The translations under genes were made by a program, and so were the position numbers. Below, piece after piece: positions 9,515-18,953 of a stretch of DNA of 64,000 nucleotides (position 1 is the first letter of the stretch; the number at the start of each line of letters is the position of its first letter). The notes below the pieces were generated by a model. The model did no database searches. It saw only the letters and a program-made list of their open reading frames with translations, and was not told the DNA's origin. Source of the DNA: Gammaproteobacteria bacterium (ex Lamellibrachia satsuma) (GTDB taxonomy: Bacteria > Pseudomonadota > Gammaproteobacteria > Chromatiales > Chromatiaceae); contig CP053680.1 in the NCBI GenBank assembly GCA_019623805.1, forward strand, positions 682,001 through 746,000, given 5' to 3'.

Positions 9515-11611
9515 TTAAGTCTCTGCATTCGTGTTGCCGATTGTTGAAATCACCTTTATCTGGCGATTGTCGGGTATCTCGTTATAGGAGAGGATGTGCA
9601 TGCCCGGCGCCGCGTGTTTCGCGAATCGCGCCATCCAGGGTCGGATCGGCGCAGCCACCAGTAGTACACTCTCCTGTCCTGCCGTTTCCATATTGGCTGC
9701 CGTCTCCGCCAGCGCCTGTTGCAACCTCTCTGCCAGTCCGGGTTCGAACCCAGCCTGCCCCCCTTCCGAGGCATGCAAAGTCTGCTGCAATATCTGTTCC
9801 AATTGTGGATCCAACACAGCTACAGGAATTTCCTGTGTAGAACCAATGAGTTGTTGAACAATACCCCGGGAGAGGGCAACCCTGACGGCAGCCGTCAGAA
9901 CGCCAGGGTCTTGACTCCTGACAGCATGGTCCGCCAAGGTTTCGGCAATCGTGCGGATATCGCGGATCGAAATATGCTCCGCCAGCAGATTCTGCAGGAT
10001 CTTCAGAAAGACACTCAGAGAGATCACCTTCGGTATCAGATCCTCCACCAGTTTGGGGGCCGTTCTGGAGAGACTGTCGAGTAGTTGCTGCGCCTCTTCG
10101 TGGCCTAGCAGCTCATGTGACTGGTTGTGCAGGATCTCGCTCAGGTGAGTCGCGACCACTGTGCTGGCGTCCACCACGGTAAACCCGAGGGTCTGCGCAT
10201 GGTCGCGCTGCTCATGTTCGATCCAGACCGCATCCAGGCCAAAGGTGGGATCCTTGGTGGGTGTTCCCTGCAGTTCACCGAAGACCCTCCCCGGATTGAT
10301 CGCCAGGTCGCGGTCGGGAAAGATCTCAGCCTCGGCTGCTGTGACGCCATTGACCGTGATTCGATAGGCGTTGGGAGAGAGATCCAGGTTATCCCGGATA
10401 TGCACCGATGGGATCAAAAAACCCAGCTCTTGTGAGAGCTTGCGCCGCACTCCCTTGATCCGATTCATCAGTTGGCCGCCCTGGTTGCGATCCACCAGTG
10501 GAATCAGGCGGTAACCCACCTCCATACCGATCAGGTCGACCGGCTGCACATCATCCCAGCTCAACTCACGCTGCTCAGGCGGCTGCTCTTCAGGCAGTGG
10601 CGCGGCCACCTCCTCTTCCACCGGTTGCTGCTGGCGTTGCCAGATCATCCAGGCGCCAGCCCCAGCAGCAGCGGCCAGGGTAAGGAAAGCGAAGTTGGGC
10701 ATACCGGGAATGACGCCCATAAGGAGCAGCACCGCTGCCGCGATCCCCAGCGCCTTCGGGGTGGAGAAGAGCTGACTGATAATCTGCCCACCCACATCCT
10801 GAGTACTGGCAACCCGGGTCACGATGATTGCCGCCGAGGTGGAGAGCAACAGGGAGGGAATCTGTGCCACCAGACCATCACCGATGGTCAACAGCACATA
10901 GTTTTGCAGGGCAGTGGCAAAATCCAGGTCATGTTGCACCATGCCGATGCCGAGTCCGCCGAGAATATTGATAAAGAGGATCAGGATACCGGCAACTGCA
11001 TCGCCCCGCACAAACTTGCTGGCGCCATCCATCGCCCCGTAAAAATCCGCCTCTTGTGCCACTTCCTCGCGCCGTGTTCGCGCCGTATCCTGATCGATCA
11101 GACCCGCATTGAGATCCGCATCGATCGCCATCTGTTTGCCGGGCATGGCATCCAGTGTGAATCGCGCGCTCACCTCTGAGACACGCCCCGCACCCTTGGT
11201 CACCACCACGAAGTTGATAATCACCAGGATCAGGAAGACCACCAGGCCCACCGCATAGTTACCGCCGATTACGAATGAACCGAACGCCTCGATCACCTTA
11301 CCCGCAGCATCACCGCCGGTATGGCCTTCAAGCAATACGATTCGGGTCGACGCAACGTTCAGGGCAAGCCGCAGCAAGGTCGCAATCAACAGCAGACTGG
11401 GAAAGACTGCAAAATCGAGTGGCCGGCGGGTATAGACCACCACCAGCATCACCACCAGAGAGAGGGTGATATTGAAAGTAAAGAACATGTCCAACATGAT
11501 CGGCGGCAGCGGAATGATCACCATTACCAACAGCATGACCAAGACCAGCGGTGCACCCAGTCCCGCAGTACCGACACGTTTTACATTACCGAGAATCGCT
11601 GTGGCATCCAT
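9515..11611 (-). CDS. flhA: Flagellar export apparatus protein FlhA
   Basis: The protein has 698 residues. The N-terminal half has about eight membrane helices and the conserved FHIPEP-family region around AGRVSEVSARFTLDAMPGKQMAIDADLNAG. A cytoplasmic domain (about residues 350-690) forms the nonameric export-gate ring. It is a core component of the flagellar type III secretion system. The gene follows flhB and precedes flhF. The ATG start at 11611 is close to the flhB stop region, with a 34-bp gap. Confidence 0.96.
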   Translation of the reverse strand: MDATAILGNVKRVGTAGLGAPLVLVMLLVMVIIPLPPIMLDMFFTFNITLSLVVMLVVVYTRRPLDFAVFPSLLLIATLLRLALNVASTRIVLLEGHTGGDAAGKVIEAFGSFVIGGNYAVGLVVFLILVIINFVVVTKGAGRVSEVSARFTLDAMPGKQMAIDADLNAGLIDQDTARTRREEVAQEADFYGAMDGASKFVRGDAVAGILILFINILGGLGIGMVQHDLDFATALQNYVLLTIGDGLVAQIPSLLLSTSAAIIVTRVASTQDVGGQIISQLFSTPKALGIAAAVLLLMGVIPGMPNFAFLTLAAAAGAGAWMIWQRQQQPVEEEVAAPLPEEQPPEQRELSWDDVQPVDLIGMEVGYRLIPLVDRNQGGQLMNRIKGVRRKLSQELGFLIPSVHIRDNLDLSPNAYRITVNGVTAAEAEIFPDRDLAINPGRVFGELQGTPTKDPTFGLDAVWIEHEQRDHAQTLGFTVVDASTVVATHLSEILHNQSHELLGHEEAQQLLDSLSRTAPKLVEDLIPKVISLSVFLKILQNLLAEHISIRDIRTIAETLADHAVRSQDPGVLTAAVRVALSRGIVQQLIGSTQEIPVAVLDPQLEQILQQTLHASEGGQAGFEPGLAERLQQALAETAANMETAGQESVLLVAAPIRPWMARFAKHAAPGMHILSYNEIPDNRQIKVISTIGNTNAET

Positions 11612-11645
11612 TTAGTTCGTACCTGGTTTGAGTGCTGAAAACCGA

Positions 11646-12779
11646 TCAGTCATGGCGCAGATCCTCCGGCACCGGCAGCTCATCGGGGACCTGCGGTATG
11701 TCGCCACCCTCGGTTCGATAGACTCTGAGCTGGAAGACATAGGCCAGCAGTTTGGCAACCGCCAGAAAGAGTCCCGCCGGAATCGCCTCGCCCAATTCGC
11801 TGTGAAAATAGATGGCCCGGGCCAATACAGGAGATTCGACGATCGGCACATCCGATTCCAGGCCGATACGACGAATATTGGCCGCCACCAGATCGGCGCC
11901 TTTCGCCACCACCTTCGGTGCACTCATACTCCCTTGGTCATAACGCAGGGCAACAGCGTAGTGAGTCGGATTAGTGACGATCACATCAGCCTTGGGCACC
12001 TCTTCCATCATGCGCCGCTGGGCCATCTCCCGCTGCAGGCTGCGGATTCGGCTTTTGACCTCCGGACGACCGTCGGTCTCTTTCATCTCGTCCCGGATCT
12101 CCTGCTTGGTCATCTTCAACTGACGTTTGTGTTCCCAGAGCTGGAACGGCACATCGATGGCGGCAATAAGGATCAGGGTGGATGCGATCAACGTCACCGA
12201 CCAACCGATGAGGGAACCCAACTTGGGCAGCGCCTGTTGGAACTCCATCCCATGCAGGTTCAGGTAGCTGTCCAGCGTGTTCCATAACAGAATTGCGGTA
12301 GCGCCTCCGATCAGCACGAACTTGGCCATGGCTTTGAGCAACTCAACCAGCGCCTTGGCGGAGAACATTCGCTTCAAACCCTTGGCCGGACTGAGCTTGC
12401 TCAATTTAGGTGTCAGCGCCTCGGCACTTATGGAGAAACCGCCCAATGCGATAGAACTGGCGATAGCCACGACTATCATTAATACAAAAAAGGGGACCAG
12501 CAGTATGAAGGCACCCTGCATGGCCGCACTGAGATGGGTGAAGAGAGTGCCGATATCGAAGATTTCGTCACGACTGAGCGTAAAACTTGTCTTCATCAGC
12601 GCCTGTAATCCACCACCCAGTTGGTTGCTTGTCGTAGCCAGAAAGATCACGCCGATCAGGGTGATCGCCATGGTATTGAGCTCTTTTGAACGGGCAACCT
12701 GTCCCTTGCGCTTCGCCTCATTCAGGCGTTTCGCTGTCGGTTGTTCCGATTTTTCCTGGCCGTCCTGATTTTCGGCCAT
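11646..12779 (-). CDS. flhB: Flagellar export switch protein FlhB
   Basis: The protein has 377 residues. Four membrane helices in the first 210 residues are followed by a cytoplasmic domain with the autocleavage site in VIVTNPTHYAVALRYD (cleavage between N and P of NPTH). Cleavage switches export from rod/hook to filament substrates. The N-terminus EKSEQPTAKRLNEAKRKGQ is the typical FlhB start. The gene is separated from fliR by 3 bp. Confidence 0.97.
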   Translation of the reverse strand: MAENQDGQEKSEQPTAKRLNEAKRKGQVARSKELNTMAITLIGVIFLATTSNQLGGGLQALMKTSFTLSRDEIFDIGTLFTHLSAAMQGAFILLVPFFVLMIVVAIASSIALGGFSISAEALTPKLSKLSPAKGLKRMFSAKALVELLKAMAKFVLIGGATAILLWNTLDSYLNLHGMEFQQALPKLGSLIGWSVTLIASTLILIAAIDVPFQLWEHKRQLKMTKQEIRDEMKETDGRPEVKSRIRSLQREMAQRRMMEEVPKADVIVTNPTHYAVALRYDQGSMSAPKVVAKGADLVAANIRRIGLESDVPIVESPVLARAIYFHSELGEAIPAGLFLAVAKLLAYVFQLRVYRTEGGDIPQVPDELPVPEDLRHD

Positions 12780-12782
12780 GAT

Positions 12783-13565
12783 TCACCTCGTTATCTGAAA
12801 AATTTGCATCATCAGCTGAAAGCCTTCATTCAACAGATGAGAGAAGAGATCCAAAACATTGGGCAGGGTTACGCTGATCAACACGAAACCCATTAGCATG
12901 GTGATGGGGAAACCTATGGAGAAGATGTTTAGCTGGGGTGCAGCCCGCATTACCACACCCATGCCCATGTTGATCATCAACATGGCGCCCATCATCGGCA
13001 GTGCGATCATCAATCCACCGGCAAACATACGACTGGCCCAGGCAATGATGTCGTGGATACCTGTGCTGGAGAGTCCACTCGTCGCCACGGGGATGGTCTG
13101 AAAACTGTCAACAACCAGTTCAACCAGTATCAGATGGCCATTGAGCAAGAGAAATACCAGGGTCGTAAGGATCAGATAGAATTGAGCCACCACCGGCACC
13201 TGCACACCGTTCTGCGGATCCACCATATTGGCAAAACCCAATCCCATGCTGTAAGCCATCGCCTGTCCGCCGAAGACCACTGCACCAAACACCATCTGCA
13301 GGATAAAACCCATCGTCACGCCGATGGCGATCTGCTGCAGCAGAATGATGAAACCGTCATGACTCAGCACATCCATGGGAGGCATATCACCCGGCAATGA
13401 AGGCATTGCCACCCAAGTGATGAGCAGCGCCAATCCCATACGCATACGTACAGGAAACTGGCGTGAGTTGAATACGGGTGAGGCCATCATCATTGCGCCG
13501 ATGCGTATCAGCGGCCAGAGATAGGCGCCTAAGAAGGCGTTGAGTTGTGCTTCGCTGAACGACAT
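12783..13565 (-). CDS. fliR: Flagellar export apparatus protein FliR
   Basis: About 260 residues start at MSFSEAQLNAFLGAYLWPLIRIGAMMMASPVF, which fits the family length and N-terminus. An upstream extension that stays open is probably not coding, because it runs into a palindromic repeat. Six hydrophobic segments and the NGHLILVELVVDSFQTIP region are typical. FliR forms the export gate with FliP and FliQ. Confidence 0.93.
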   Translation of the reverse strand: MSFSEAQLNAFLGAYLWPLIRIGAMMMASPVFNSRQFPVRMRMGLALLITWVAMPSLPGDMPPMDVLSHDGFIILLQQIAIGVTMGFILQMVFGAVVFGGQAMAYSMGLGFANMVDPQNGVQVPVVAQFYLILTTLVFLLLNGHLILVELVVDSFQTIPVATSGLSSTGIHDIIAWASRMFAGGLMIALPMMGAMLMINMGMGVVMRAAPQLNIFSIGFPITMLMGFVLISVTLPNVLDLFSHLLNEGFQLMMQIFQITR

Positions 13566-13594
13566 TTGGACAACCTGAACTACCCCGTCAGATA

Positions 13595-13688
13595 GCCGAC
13601 ATGCCAAACTGAGGGACGCCGTAAATACATCCATGTAGGCTTGACGGCGGCATCCCTACCGCCAACACCCTCACTTGGACATGTCGGC
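13595..13688. repeat. 94-bp imperfect palindromic repeat between fliQ and fliR
   Basis: The outer arms of 21 bases (13595-13615 and 13668-13688) pair at 18 of 21 positions. Internal sub-palindromes include TACATCCATGTA and CGCCGT/ACGGCG. The element occupies most of the unusual 216-bp gap between fliQ and fliR, which are normally adjacent. It resembles dispersed extragenic palindromes of gammaproteobacteria. No second copy was noticed in this window. Confidence 0.8.
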
Positions 13689-13781
13689 CATCCAACGGCT
13701 TAACAAATAAATATCCCACCATCCATGGCAGGACAGCAGTCGCACCCGCGACCGCACGCACACCTCGTTTGGAACGATCCA

Positions 13782-14051
13782 TCACTGGATCAACTCCGGA
13801 ATCGATTCAATTAGATTCTGCGCAAAAGTCATCAGCAGCTGCAGCATCCAGGGACCGGCAAACATCAGGATCAAGCCGACTATCGCCAGCTTGGGGATAA
13901 AGGTCAGCGTCATCTCGTTGATCTGCGTCGCAGCCTGAAACATTGCCACCAACAGGCCAACCGCTAATGCAGGCAATAGCACCATGCCGGTGAGTACGCC
14001 GATAACCCCCAGGGTCTGCTGCCCGATAGCGATGATTGTGTCCGGTCCCAT
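13782..14051 (-). CDS. fliQ: Flagellar export apparatus protein FliQ
   Basis: The protein has 89 residues with two membrane helices and the family pattern GLLVAMFQAATQINEMTLTFIPK between them. It is a small subunit of the FliPQR export gate. The gene starts 9 bp after the fliP stop. It is separated from fliR by a repeat-containing gap. Confidence 0.95.
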   Translation of the reverse strand: MGPDTIIAIGQQTLGVIGVLTGMVLLPALAVGLLVAMFQAATQINEMTLTFIPKLAIVGLILMFAGPWMLQLLMTFAQNLIESIPELIQ

Positions 14052-14060
14052 ATTGAGTAC

Positions 14061-14795
14061 CTAAACCTGAAAACTGCTGGCCAGGGTGCCGAAAACCAAC
14101 GCCCAACCATCGATGAGTACAAACAGCATGATCTTGAAAGGCAGGGAGATGATCATCGGAGAGAGCATCATCATGCCCATCGACATCAATACGCTGGCCA
14201 CCACCATGTCGATCACCAAAAAGGGGATGAAGAGCAGGAAGCCAATCTGAAAGCCGGTCTTCAGTTCACTGGTGGCAAAGGCGGGCAGCAGTAGGGAGAA
14301 AGGGACTTTGTCAGGACTCTCCAGTTCGCCGAAATCTCCGATACGGGCGAACAGACCCAAGTCATCCTCCCTGGTCTGCGCCAGCATGAATTCACGCACC
14401 GGGCCACTACCCGCCTCCAGCGCTTCCATGGTCGTCATCTGATCCTGCATATAGGGCTGCACTGCAACCTCGTTAACCTCATTGAATACGGGAAGCATAA
14501 TGAAGACGGTCAAAAACAGAGCCAGACCAATCAGTATCTGGTTATTGGGTGTGTTCTGGGTGCCCAGCGCCTGCCGCAGGATCGCCAGCACGATGATGAT
14601 GCGGGCAAACGACGTCATCATCATCAGGGCACCCGGCAGCATCGTCAGGGCAGTCATGAAGAAGAGGACTTGGATGGTCAGGGTATAGGTCTGCCCGCCT
14701 TCGGGGTCCTGGGTCACAGTCAGCGCATCCACTCCAGGGGCTGCCTGGGCCGCCAAGGTAAAAAGCATGCCCGCAATGATCAGCCAGAATTTCAT
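14061..14795 (-). CDS. fliP: Flagellar export apparatus protein FliP
   Basis: The protein has 244 residues. A cleavable signal peptide ([21 protein letters not shown]) is followed by four membrane helices. Family signatures include [34 protein letters not shown] and the C-terminal [14 protein letters not shown]. It builds the core of the export gate with FliQ and FliR. The start overlaps the fliO stop by 4 bp. Confidence 0.96.
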   Translation of the reverse strand: MKFWLIIAGMLFTLAAQAAPGVDALTVTQDPEGGQTYTLTIQVLFFMTALTMLPGALMMMTSFARIIIVLAILRQALGTQNTPNNQILIGLALFLTVFIMLPVFNEVNEVAVQPYMQDQMTTMEALEAGSGPVREFMLAQTREDDLGLFARIGDFGELESPDKVPFSLLLPAFATSELKTGFQIGFLLFIPFLVIDMVVASVLMSMGMMMLSPMIISLPFKIMLFVLIDGWALVFGTLASSFQV

Positions 14796-15190
14796 GACGG
14801 CAACTCTTCCTTGGCCTCTGCCAACTGCTCATCGAAGGTAACTTCATCTTCGTTCTGATCCAGCACGTGCAGGGTCTGTACCCGTCCAGGCGCAACCCCG
14901 AGCAGCAGACGAGTATCATCCACCTTGACCACCACGACCCGCTCCCGAGGACCGACAGACGTGCCGCCCAGCACGGTCACCATGCCCTTCCCAGACATTT
15001 GCAGCTGCCCGAACCGTTTGAACAGCCAGCCTGCGGCAAAGATCAGGAATATTACGAACAGCAATCCACCCGCTGTCCCCAGCAGATTCTGCGTACTCAA
15101 AGGGGAGACTTCGACCTTCCGTACGGCGGTTTCAGCCGCCAGCAGGGAACCGGACCAGATGACGGGAATGAGCGCAAGAATACGCATCAA
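14792..15190 (-). CDS. fliO: Flagellar assembly protein FliO
   Basis: The protein has 132 residues. It has an N-terminal hydrophobic signal-like segment, one membrane helix ([19 protein letters not shown]) and a short cytoplasmic domain containing [24 protein letters not shown], the typical FliO core. It assists assembly of the FliP ring. It overlaps fliN and fliP by 4 bp each, indicating coupled translation. Confidence 0.92.
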   Translation of the reverse strand: MMRILALIPVIWSGSLLAAETAVRKVEVSPLSTQNLLGTAGGLLFVIFLIFAAGWLFKRFGQLQMSGKGMVTVLGGTSVGPRERVVVVKVDDTRLLLGVAPGRVQTLHVLDQNEDEVTFDEQLAEAKEELPS

Positions 15191-15594
15191 CTAAGCCTCT
15201 TCACCCGTTCCGAAGGACTGATGATATCGGTCAGGCGCAGACCGAATTTTTCATTTACCACCACCACTTCACCCTGAGCGATCAGCGTACCGTTGACCAA
15301 TACATCCATCGGCTCACCTGCCAGGCGGTCAAGCTCCACCACCGAACCCTGATTGAGTTGCAGCAGATTGCGGATATTGATCTTGGTACGGCCAATCTCC
15401 ATGGAAATCACCACAGGCACATCGAGAATCGCATCCAGGTTGACGGAGTCATCTTTCGACCCGTCCTCCTTCAACTCCTCGAATTCAGCTGTCTTTGCAG
15501 CATCTGCCTCACCTTCGGCCTGGCCTTCCAATGCATCCGCCCACTCATCTGCCAGAGCTTCATTCGGATCTGTCGTTTTCTCTTCTTCGCTCAT
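15187..15594 (-). CDS. fliN: Flagellar motor switch protein FliN
   Basis: The protein has 135 residues. An acidic N-terminal extension precedes a C-terminal SpoA domain (about 55-133) with VVISMEIGRTKINIRNLLQL, LDRLAGEPMDVLVNG and GLRLTDIISPSERVKRL. It forms the bulk of the C-ring and binds CheY-P together with FliM. The gene follows fliM after 36 bp. Confidence 0.96.
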   Translation of the reverse strand: MSEEEKTTDPNEALADEWADALEGQAEGEADAAKTAEFEELKEDGSKDDSVNLDAILDVPVVISMEIGRTKINIRNLLQLNQGSVVELDRLAGEPMDVLVNGTLIAQGEVVVVNEKFGLRLTDIISPSERVKRLS

Positions 15595-15630
15595 AATTGC
15601 GATCCTATTGCTAACTGATTTTTCATCGCT

Positions 15631-16659
15631 CTACTGAACTCCCGCATCTTCAATATCCAGATAGTCATGCAGTGCGGACTGACGGCTATTGCGCATCCAG
15701 TCAGAAATCTTGACTGAATAGCTCCCTTCGGAAACTCCTAACTTAGCGGTAAACACCGGCACTTCCGCCGCCTTCACTTCCACCTCTTCGGGCATTTCAA
15801 TTGGGATGATGTCACCCACTTTGAGACTGGAGAGTTGATGTAGTGTCATATCCACTTCGGTCAGAACGCTGGAAAGCTCTACTGATGCACCAAGGATCTC
15901 TTCCCGTAGTGAATGTTCCCATCGTTCGTCACGCTCGCTGCTGTCACTCTGTACACCGGCGTCCAGCAGCTCACGGATCGGTTCCAACATCGAATAAGGC
16001 ATACAGATGTGTAAGTCACCGCCACCGTTTTCCAGATCCACATGAAAGGTCGTTACCACCACCACCTCTGACGGACTGACAATATTGGCAAATTGAGGAT
16101 TTACTTCAGAACCGCAGGACTCAAAGGAGACATTGAAGACCGGCTTCCATGCCTCCTGAAGATCGGTGAATGCCTTGTTCAACAGCAGTTGCACCACCCG
16201 GTTCTCAGTAGGCGTGAAATCCCGGCCCTCGATCTTGGTGTGAAAGCGGCCACTGCCCCCAAAGTAGTTGTCCACGACACTGAAGACCAGCTTGGGGTCA
16301 ATCACAAACAGGCCCTTGCCACGCAGTGGCTTGATCTTCACCATATTCAAACTGGTCGGCACAAACAGACTGTGAACGAACTCGGAAAACTTCTGCATCT
16401 GTACGCCTGAGACGGATATGTCGGCGGTACGGCGAAGCATATTAAACAGAGTGGTGCGGAAATGACGGGCAAAACGCTCGTTGATCATCTCCAGGGTGGG
16501 CAGACGCCCACGGACAATGCGATCCTGGCTGGCAAAATCGTAACCTGACACACCATTTGCATCGACCTCTACTTCTGCTTCGGAGGCGACATCACCGCTA
16601 TCGACGCCATGCAGTAGCGCATCGATCTCTTCTTGTGAAAGTAAGTCGTTGGCACTCAT
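15631..16659 (-). CDS. fliM: Flagellar motor switch protein FliM
   Basis: The protein has 342 residues. The N-terminal CheY-binding peptide LLSQEEIDALLHGV is intact. A CheC-like middle domain (about 45-235) and a C-terminal SpoA domain (about 255-325) follow. It receives CheY-P and controls rotational direction. The gene starts 4 bp after the fliL stop. Confidence 0.97.
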   Translation of the reverse strand: MSANDLLSQEEIDALLHGVDSGDVASEAEVEVDANGVSGYDFASQDRIVRGRLPTLEMINERFARHFRTTLFNMLRRTADISVSGVQMQKFSEFVHSLFVPTSLNMVKIKPLRGKGLFVIDPKLVFSVVDNYFGGSGRFHTKIEGRDFTPTENRVVQLLLNKAFTDLQEAWKPVFNVSFESCGSEVNPQFANIVSPSEVVVVTTFHVDLENGGGDLHICMPYSMLEPIRELLDAGVQSDSSERDERWEHSLREEILGASVELSSVLTEVDMTLHQLSSLKVGDIIPIEMPEEVEVKAAEVPVFTAKLGVSEGSYSVKISDWMRNSRQSALHDYLDIEDAGVQ

Positions 16660-16663
16660 GACG

Positions 16664-17188
16664 TTACTGCATCACAAAGCTGGTAAAAAAGAGGGCTTCA
16701 ATGTCACCGGGGCCATCCAGTTCCTCTGCAATCCTGTTCAATTCATCGAGCATCTCCTTCTGCAGGGACTCTTTGGCAGACCGCTCTTTAAGCGACTTAC
16801 CATCCTTTGCAGAGAGAAGATTAAGCAGATGGTGACGGATCATCGGGTCGTTATGTTTAAGGAATTCGACCATCGCATCGCCACGCACACGGACATTGAC
16901 ACCCACCTGCAACAGCTTGGGTTTGCCGGGCAGATTTGCCACGAATACCGGCTTCAAATCATGGTAGAGGAGAGGCCCTTTTTCAGCATCTTCAGCTGCT
17001 GCTTTCTCTTCTGCCACCGCCTCTTCCGTCACTGTCTCTTCACTTTCATCGCCGCTAAAGAGCAGGAAATAGGCTGCGGCGCCGCCGCCAAGTAACACCA
17101 CCACCACAATGGCGATGATGATGATCATTTTTTTCTTGCCTGATTTCTCGTCGCCGAGATCCAGATCGTCCGCTTCTTCTTTGGCCAT
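16664..17188 (-). CDS. fliL: Flagellar basal body-associated protein FliL
   Basis: The protein has 174 residues. A short cytoplasmic N-terminus is followed by one membrane helix (MIIIIAIVVVVLLGGGAAAYFLL), an acidic Glu/Ala-rich linker, and a periplasmic stomatin-like FliL domain with the NLPGKPKLLQVGVNVRVRG region. It supports stator function. It is the first gene of the fliLMNOPQR-flhBA block and lies about 22 bases downstream of the predicted start of a sigma-54 promoter transcript. Confidence 0.94.
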   Translation of the reverse strand: MAKEEADDLDLGDEKSGKKKMIIIIAIVVVVLLGGGAAAYFLLFSGDESEETVTEEAVAEEKAAAEDAEKGPLLYHDLKPVFVANLPGKPKLLQVGVNVRVRGDAMVEFLKHNDPMIRHHLLNLLSAKDGKSLKERSAKESLQKEMLDELNRIAEELDGPGDIEALFFTSFVMQ

Positions 17189-17221
17189 TTTGCAATCCCC
17201 AAACAGTTTCGTGTTCAGTAC

Positions 17222-17238
17222 TGCAAAATAAGTGCCAT
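17222..17238 (-). promoter_or_regulatory. Sigma-54 promoter of the fliL operon
   Basis: The minus strand reads TGGCACTTATTTTGCA. It has the GG and GC doublets of sigma-54 promoters with the exact 10-base spacing. The predicted start site near 17210 leaves a short leader before the fliL ATG at 17188. In polar flagellates this promoter class is driven by FleQ; no fleQ gene is in the window. Confidence 0.8.
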
Positions 17239-17600
17239 AAATATTATTTCTTTATATTCAATGAGTTAAAATATAATGTTTGTTATTCGTCGAAACTTTG
17301 ACGAAAAAACGGAGGGCGTACAGGCGGATTTCCGACAGCAGGACTATCAAGAAATATCAAACGGGGTAATCAGAGACGAGGCAGCATAGGAAAACATGAC
17401 AACGATCTTGATAATCGTCGATGGCGACTGCTAAGGAAACATGGCACCACGTTTCCTATTTACCAAGAGGCTGTCAGTAAGCATTTTCACACAACACCTC
17501 TTCCCTATCGTGGACTTACATCCTTTTTACCCGATTACAGGCACTTTTCACCCGCCGAGGCGCAGATCGACCCAAGCGACTTGTCGCTTGCCGAATGAAT
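17239..17600. other. Gene-free interval upstream of the fliL promoter
   Basis: I find no credible gene here. The interval holds an AT-rich stretch next to the sigma-54 promoter, a strong hairpin at 17435-17458 (AGGAAAC arms, one internal mismatch, no T-run), and a short perfect inverted repeat at 17573-17590 (CAAGCGAC/GTCGCTTG). The latter lies just past the stop of the zinc-ribbon gene. Confidence 0.6.
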
Positions 17601-18134
17601 CTAATTTTCTTCGCTCTGCCGCTCAGCGTCCGCTGGAGCCTTTGTTATGTTAGTCTGCATTGGGGAAGGGCAAGGATCTGGCCGGTTAAACTGGTATGTC
17701 GCATAACCAATTAACATTAGACAGATAATAACTGCAGCAACTTCCGGTCTATCTTTGTTAAGATCCTTTTTATCTTTGCCAACATCCTTGACATTAACAA
17801 GATCAAGGGGGTGATAGATCCCTTTCCGATAGAACAAGAGAGTGACAAAGAACATTACTGCAACAGCCAGGAAGGCGTGAATGGTATAAGTAAAGGCTGT
17901 TCGCGCATCGCAGCCGGTAACCTGTGTCGCGCTGGCACCAAGAATCGCTGCACATGCCATCATGGCCAAGGCGAATACATTAATAGGGGTTCTAGCTTGC
18001 ATTGCAGCTTTCCAAGGAGTCTGCGAACTATCAGACGAATCCACCTGCGCAGCATTAGGACGCCCGCAATTTACGCAGGTAGCCGCTTTGTCTGAGATTT
18101 CCTGACCACAGTCATGGCATTTCATTAAGGCCAT
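17601..18134 (-). CDS. Zinc-ribbon membrane protein of unknown function
   Basis: The protein has 177 residues. An N-terminal zinc ribbon has two CxxC pairs (CHDCGQEISDKAATCVNCG). Two or three hydrophobic segments follow (FALAMMACAAILGASA, FLAVAVMFFVTLLFY, VAAVIICLMLIGYA) with a lysine/aspartate-rich loop between the last two. I do not recognize a specific family. Similar zinc-ribbon membrane proteins are often of unknown role. The gene is less GC-rich than the flagellar block and sits with tag in an accessory interval. Confidence 0.75.
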   Translation of the reverse strand: MALMKCHDCGQEISDKAATCVNCGRPNAAQVDSSDSSQTPWKAAMQARTPINVFALAMMACAAILGASATQVTGCDARTAFTYTIHAFLAVAVMFFVTLLFYRKGIYHPLDLVNVKDVGKDKKDLNKDRPEVAAVIICLMLIGYATYQFNRPDPCPSPMQTNITKAPADAERQSEEN

Positions 18135-18258
18135 CCTCGTCTCCTATATTCAAGCATAACACCTAAGCTCAGCTGACCACGATGCGGACTCTTTTTCTTC
18201 CGCCTGTACTACAAAAGAGGCCACTAAAATAGCTCTCCACAAATACAAAATGAACACG

Positions 18259-18876
18259 CTACTTGTCACCACAAGGACGCTTGAATCTTTTGCGCGCACG
18301 TTCCACTTTACTTCTGATCTCACAGTCCTCAACGTGATCGTTGATCAGACCCATTGCTTGCATAAAAGCATACGCCGTGGTGGGTCCAACGAATTTCCAG
18401 CCCAGTTTTTTCAGATCCTTTGACAACGCAATCGATTCCGCCGATGTCGATGCAGTCTGCGGTTTTGCGAGTTGCTTCTCGTCTGGTTCGTAACGCCAGA
18501 AAAAAGCTGCCAACGAACCCTCCTGTTTGACGAGTTCCTTAGCTCGTTTTGCGTTGTTGACGACCGCCTCTATCTTGCCGCGATGGCGAACGATGCCTTC
18601 GTCCTTGAGAAGACGATTGATGTCACGCTGGGTGAAATGCGCTATTTTGTCGAAATCGAAATTGTGGAAGGCAGAGCGGAAGTTCTCGCGCTTGGCAAGG
18701 ATAGTGCGCCAGCTCAGCCCGGATTGAAAACCCTCCAGACACAATTTCTCAAATAACCGATGATCATCACTGACAGGAAAACCCCATTCTGCATCGTGAT
18801 AACCGAGAAACTCTGGTGCGGAATCGCACCATTTGCAGCGCAATTTACCGTCAGCGCCTTTTGTTGTCGCCCCCAT
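18259..18876 (-). CDS. tag: DNA-3-methyladenine glycosylase I
   Basis: The protein has 205 residues. Tag landmarks are CKWCDSAPEFLGYHDAEWGFPVSDDHRLFEKLCLEGFQSGLSW near the N-terminus, and KKLGWKFVGPTTAYAFMQAMGLINDHVEDC near the C-terminus with the zinc-binding His and Cys. It excises 3-methyladenine from alkylated DNA. It stands alone between accessory genes. The first 10 or so residues (MGATTKGADGK) are not part of the conserved domain, so the start could be internal. Confidence 0.93.
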   Translation of the reverse strand: MGATTKGADGKLRCKWCDSAPEFLGYHDAEWGFPVSDDHRLFEKLCLEGFQSGLSWRTILAKRENFRSAFHNFDFDKIAHFTQRDINRLLKDEGIVRHRGKIEAVVNNAKRAKELVKQEGSLAAFFWRYEPDEKQLAKPQTASTSAESIALSKDLKKLGWKFVGPTTAYAFMQAMGLINDHVEDCEIRSKVERARKRFKRPCGDK

Positions 18877-18953
18877 AGATCTAAGCCCTTGTATTACAAA
18901 TTATTAAGTTGAACGCATTAAAAATTAACCACCTCTTCTTTCTTTACTTTTGG

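Noticed and set aside
13588..13785. 65-codon open frame between fliQ and fliR, and the N-terminal extension of fliR
   Set aside because: Both are read through the palindromic repeat, and FliR family length supports the downstream ATG at 13565.
17595..17660. Possible integron attC site at the end of the zinc-ribbon gene (AACAAAGGCTCCAGCGGAC)
   Set aside because: The 5' motif resembles attC, and tag is a frequent cassette gene, but no matching GTTRRRY end or proper paired arms could be found nearby. No integrase gene is present.
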